Of a stretch of 7,156 nt of DNA, positions 5,543 to 7,156 are shown piece after piece. The stretch's first letter is position 1; every line of letters starts with the position of its first letter. The DNA is taken from NCBI GenBank assembly GCA_017431585.1, contig JAFRKU010000060.1:1-7156 (forward strand). Direction: 5' to 3'. The notes below the pieces were generated by a model. The model did no database searches and was not told the DNA's origin. It was given only the letters and a program-made list of their open reading frames with translations. Source of the stretch: a bacterium. GTDB taxonomy: Bacteria > Patescibacteriota > Microgenomatia > UBA1400 > PJMF01. Made by a program: the position numbers and the translations under genes.

Positions 5543-6181
5543 TTAATTATAATAGTAGTAGCGCACCATCACGCTCGCTTGCAAAATGTTGTCTGCGTTT
5601 TGATCGCTGGTAGACAAGACCAATTGTTGCAAATAAAAATTGTGGCGCAAAGCTTTAATCGCCGTCACGTAATCACGAATCGCCTGATAATCGCCCACCA
5701 AAGACACGGTCACATCAATGTTTTGCGCTTGCAGCGTTTTGATGGTGTCATCGGCCACGCCCGGGGCATCATCCGGCACCGGCGTCATCGACATATTCGT
5801 GATATAAAGCGGTCCACCCGCTTGCGCAATCTCAGTCGCCAGATAATTGAGCAGTTTTAAAGCCTGTGGCAAGTCACTGTAATCACCAATCGCCTCATCC
5901 AGCATCGCCAACTGCGCCGGGGCAATGTTTTCGTAGGCCGCATGGGCCGCTTGCAGTTTGGTCGCTTTGGTTCGCAACCGTTCCAGTGTTGTCGTTCCGT
6001 CTGCCACCGCCGTGCGCATCGTGGAAATTCGCTGATACGTCGGCCAAATTATAAAATACACCAGCAAAACCACCACCACTAGCGCCCCAATTGCCCCGCC
6101 CAACATCCGCGCCTGCCGTGCCGTTTTGGCATCTAGTTCAGGAAGCACTGATTTATCAAGTTTTTTTGCGGTCAATGGCAT
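5543..6181 (-). CDS. PilO-like type IV pilus inner-membrane alignment protein
   Basis: A 212-residue protein with PilO architecture. It has a short cytoplasmic N-terminus, a transmembrane helix at about 27-46, a probable coiled coil at about 50-85, and a ferredoxin-like domain at about 100-212. The helix-strand stretch LVGDYQAIRDYVTAIKALRH (161-180), followed by FYLQQLVLS, is typical of the second ferredoxin half in PilO. PilO dimerises with PilN and links the inner-membrane assembly platform to the rest of the pilus machine. In a bacterium without an outer membrane this would be a reduced, monoderm-type system. The start overlaps the upstream stop as TGATG, and a strong GAGGAG (6187-6192) lies five bases before it, so translation is probably coupled to the pilN-like gene. 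The call rests on architecture, not close identity. Confidence 0.78.
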   Translation of the reverse strand: MPLTAKKLDKSVLPELDAKTARQARMLGGAIGALVVVVLLVYFIIWPTYQRISTMRTAVADGTTTLERLRTKATKLQAAHAAYENIAPAQLAMLDEAIGDYSDLPQALKLLNYLATEIAQAGGPLYITNMSMTPVPDDAPGVADDTIKTLQAQNIDVTVSLVGDYQAIRDYVTAIKALRHNFYLQQLVLSTSDQNADNILQASVMVRYYYYN

Positions 6182-6849
6182 CAGTTCTCCTCGCTTTCTG
6201 CCGTTTTCAAAGTGTACAAAAATTCAATGGTGGACGAGTAGGCCTCCGGCGCTTCGGGATTAAGTCGGCGCGCACTCGTGTCCTGGCTGATTTCGCGGAA
6301 ATTCAAGTTGTTCATCGTTAGTATCACCCCGTCGCTAAATTGGTAGCCATCAGCCGAGCGCAAATTCAGCGCATAATCGGCAAATTCTTCTTTCGTGGCC
6401 GCGCTGGCAATAATGGTGATTTTCTCCGGCGTCACGCTCATGGATTCCAGCACCACGCCTTCCGGCAGTAAAGCACTTAAAATCGGAAAAAATTCCACCA
6501 TTCGCTCCTGGCTGTTTTGTTCGGTTAGTAGCTGCAGTTTGCTCTGCAGCGTCAAAAATTGATTGGTAAAAGCACTCTCCGCTTCGATTTGCTTGGCCGC
6601 CACCGTCAGCTGGTCGCTGAGTTCATCCAACTGCGTTTGCAACTGATATTCGTAGGCACTCCCGCCGATGATCACCAGCGTGATCACAATTGCCACGCCC
6701 ACCATCCACACCAAAGCAGTCAGCAAAATTTTCGTCAGATAATCCACCCGCACTTTGATAAAGTTGGAACCCTGCCGCGGCGTCTCCGGGACGCTCACTT
6801 CGGTTTCGGCGGTTTCATTTGCTTGTTTTTTGGGCTTGTCGTCTGCCAT
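6181..6849 (-). CDS. PilN-like type IV pilus assembly protein
   Basis: A 222-residue bitopic membrane protein. The N-terminal 30 residues are charged and disordered. A transmembrane helix lies at about 41-63 and a probable coiled coil at about 66-115. The segment FFPILSALLPEGVVLESMSV (120-139), followed by KITIIASAATKEEFADYALNL, fits the PilN core pattern of 'LP-x-G-V-x-L' then strand-helix. PilN pairs with PilO at the inner membrane and normally binds PilM through its N-terminal tail. The conserved short PilN motif that inserts into PilM was not seen in the N-terminus, and no pilM gene lies upstream in the visible sequence. The frame is open to 6885, but ATG 6849 is chosen because the -10 box at 6856-6861 lies between the two and would leave out the earlier codons. 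Confidence 0.78.
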   Translation of the reverse strand: MADDKPKKQANETAETEVSVPETPRQGSNFIKVRVDYLTKILLTALVWMVGVAIVITLVIIGGSAYEYQLQTQLDELSDQLTVAAKQIEAESAFTNQFLTLQSKLQLLTEQNSQERMVEFFPILSALLPEGVVLESMSVTPEKITIIASAATKEEFADYALNLRSADGYQFSDGVILTMNNLNFREISQDTSARRLNPEAPEAYSSTIEFLYTLKTAESEEN

Positions 6850-6855
6850 AGTGGC

Positions 6856-6885
6856 AGTATAGCACACATTTTGTGACCGTGTCAA
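6856..6885 (-). promoter_or_regulatory. Leaderless promoter of the pilN-like operon
   Basis: On the minus strand TTGACA (6880-6885, perfect) is followed after 18 bases by TATACT (6856-6861), preceded by TGC (extended -10). Six bases separate it from the ATG at 6849. GGTCAC (6873-6878) lies in the spacer. A possible second promoter further upstream is TTGGCG (6925-6930), 17 bases, TATAAT (6902-6907). It would give a leader of about 45 bases. Confidence 0.8.
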
Positions 6886-7042
6886 GCGGCTTGTGGGTAC
6901 TATTATATATCATACACGGCCTATCGCCAACCATCACTTTCCCGCTCCGTCATGCCAACTATCTCAAACGCCCTCATTTTTGTCACTTTTCATTTTCCTC
7001 TAACTTGAGGTAAAACACGGTCTATAGGTCATTTTTCCCCTG
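6886..7042. other. Intergenic region without a supportable gene
   Basis: Both strands contain only very short open frames (under 20 codons) lacking a well-placed ribosome binding site or adjacent promoter. The notable content is the left arm (6980-6990, TTGTCACTTTT) of an 11-bp inverted repeat whose right arm lies in the promoter at 7043-7070, plus the weak second minus-strand promoter candidate near 6902-6930. Confidence 0.6.
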
Positions 7043-7058
7043 TTGACAAAAGTGACAA
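6980..7058. promoter_or_regulatory. Widely spaced 11-bp inverted repeat, possible operator pair
   Basis: TTGTCACTTTT (6980-6990) and AAAAGTGACAA (7048-7058) are exact reverse complements, 57 bases apart. The right arm fills the spacer between the -35 and -10 of the promoter at 7043-7070. A regulator bound there would cover the promoter, and two bound arms could loop the DNA. This is inferred from position only. Confidence 0.4.
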
Positions 7059-7070
7059 TTGATGTATAAT
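7043..7070 (+). promoter_or_regulatory. Consensus promoter reading into the terminal repeat array
   Basis: Perfect TTGACA (7043-7048) and perfect TATAAT (7065-7070) are separated by 16 bases. Transcription should start near 7077, just before the degenerate first repeat. The nearest ATG (7089) is 18 bases after the -10 and has no ribosome binding site, unlike the leaderless genes here. The transcript may therefore be non-coding, at least at its 5' end. Confidence 0.75.
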
Positions 7071-7079
7071 ACTGGTATC

Positions 7080-7156
7080 GTCGCAAAAATGCGTCAGAGC
7101 AAATTTGCGACATCAGGAGCAAATTTGCGACATCAGGAGCAAATTTGCGACATCAG
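7080..7156 (+). repeat. 20-bp tandem repeat array with internal palindrome, cut by window end
   Basis: Three perfect, directly adjacent copies of GAGCAAATTTGCGACATCAG occupy 7097-7116, 7117-7136 and 7137-7156. A degenerate copy (TCGCAAAAATGCGTCAG) precedes them at about 7080-7096. Each unit contains the 10-bp palindrome GCAAATTTGC. Palindromes in adjacent copies could pair as a 10-bp stem with a 10-base loop. GTCGCAAA (7080-7087) is also complementary to TTTGCGAC (7104-7111). There are no unique spacers, so it is not a CRISPR array. The array reaches the last base exactly at a unit boundary, so its true length is unknown. Confidence 0.9.

Noticed and set aside
5270..5860. Open frame of 196 codons on the plus strand across the unidentified operon gene and the pilO-like gene
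   Set aside because: It is antisense to two genes with clear membrane helices and coupled ribosome binding sites; its product is compositionally odd and matches nothing.
6952..7005. Short open frame of 17 codons on the plus strand in the intergenic region
   Set aside because: It is very short, with no ribosome binding site or promoter directly upstream, and is expected by chance.
7080..7156. CRISPR array
   Set aside because: The 20-bp units are directly adjacent with no spacers, and shorter than usual CRISPR repeats.
7089..7156. Start of a coding sequence at ATG 7089
   Set aside because: The frame is open for 22 codons to the window end, but it has no ribosome binding site, is too far from the -10 for the leaderless pattern, and the 20-bp repeat shifts frame from unit to unit. 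It cannot be supported without downstream sequence.

Overview
This window looks like a moderately GC-rich bacterial chromosome fragment, most likely from a metagenome-assembled member of the Candidate Phyla Radiation (Patescibacteria). That assignment is an inference. It rests on the compact layout, the leaderless-style promoters, minimal PilN/PilO-like proteins, a secreted C39-like peptidase with no recognisable close family, and small envelope proteins with sortase-like tails. No rRNA, tRNA, CRISPR array or insertion sequence was seen.

Layout. Positions 22-1116 (+) encode the tRNA 2-thiouridylase MnmA. It converges with a small four-helix membrane protein of the PF04020 (phage-holin-4-like) type at 1113-1523 (-), and the two stop codons overlap. 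Divergent from that gene is a 601-residue secreted protein with a Cys-His-Asp C39-like peptidase core (1675-3480, +). It is followed by a membrane-anchored protein of unknown function (3517-4104, +) whose promoter begins inside the end of the peptidase gene. A 222-base convergent intergenic region (4105-4326) holds three strong hairpins, one of them a probable bidirectional terminator.

The rest of the coding sequence is on the minus strand. First comes an operon of a PilN-like, a PilO-like and an unidentified single-helix protein (6849 down to 5095), which probably forms the inner-membrane alignment platform of a type IV pilus. A second unit follows, with two small exported Thr/Pro/Ser-rich proteins (5036-4659 and 4608-4327). 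Both end in a P-V-[TS]-G motif, a hydrophobic helix and a basic tail, as in sortase substrates.

Regulation. For mnmA, the holin-like gene, the pilN-like gene and the first small exported gene, a good -10 box ends only 6-9 bases before the ATG. Transcription should therefore start at or within about 3 bases of the start codon. Genes internal to operons instead have Shine-Dalgarno sequences. The right end carries a consensus promoter (TTGACA, 16 bases, TATAAT) that reads into three perfect copies of a 20-bp tandem repeat containing the palindrome GCAAATTTGC. The array runs to the last base of the window, so whatever it belongs to is cut off.
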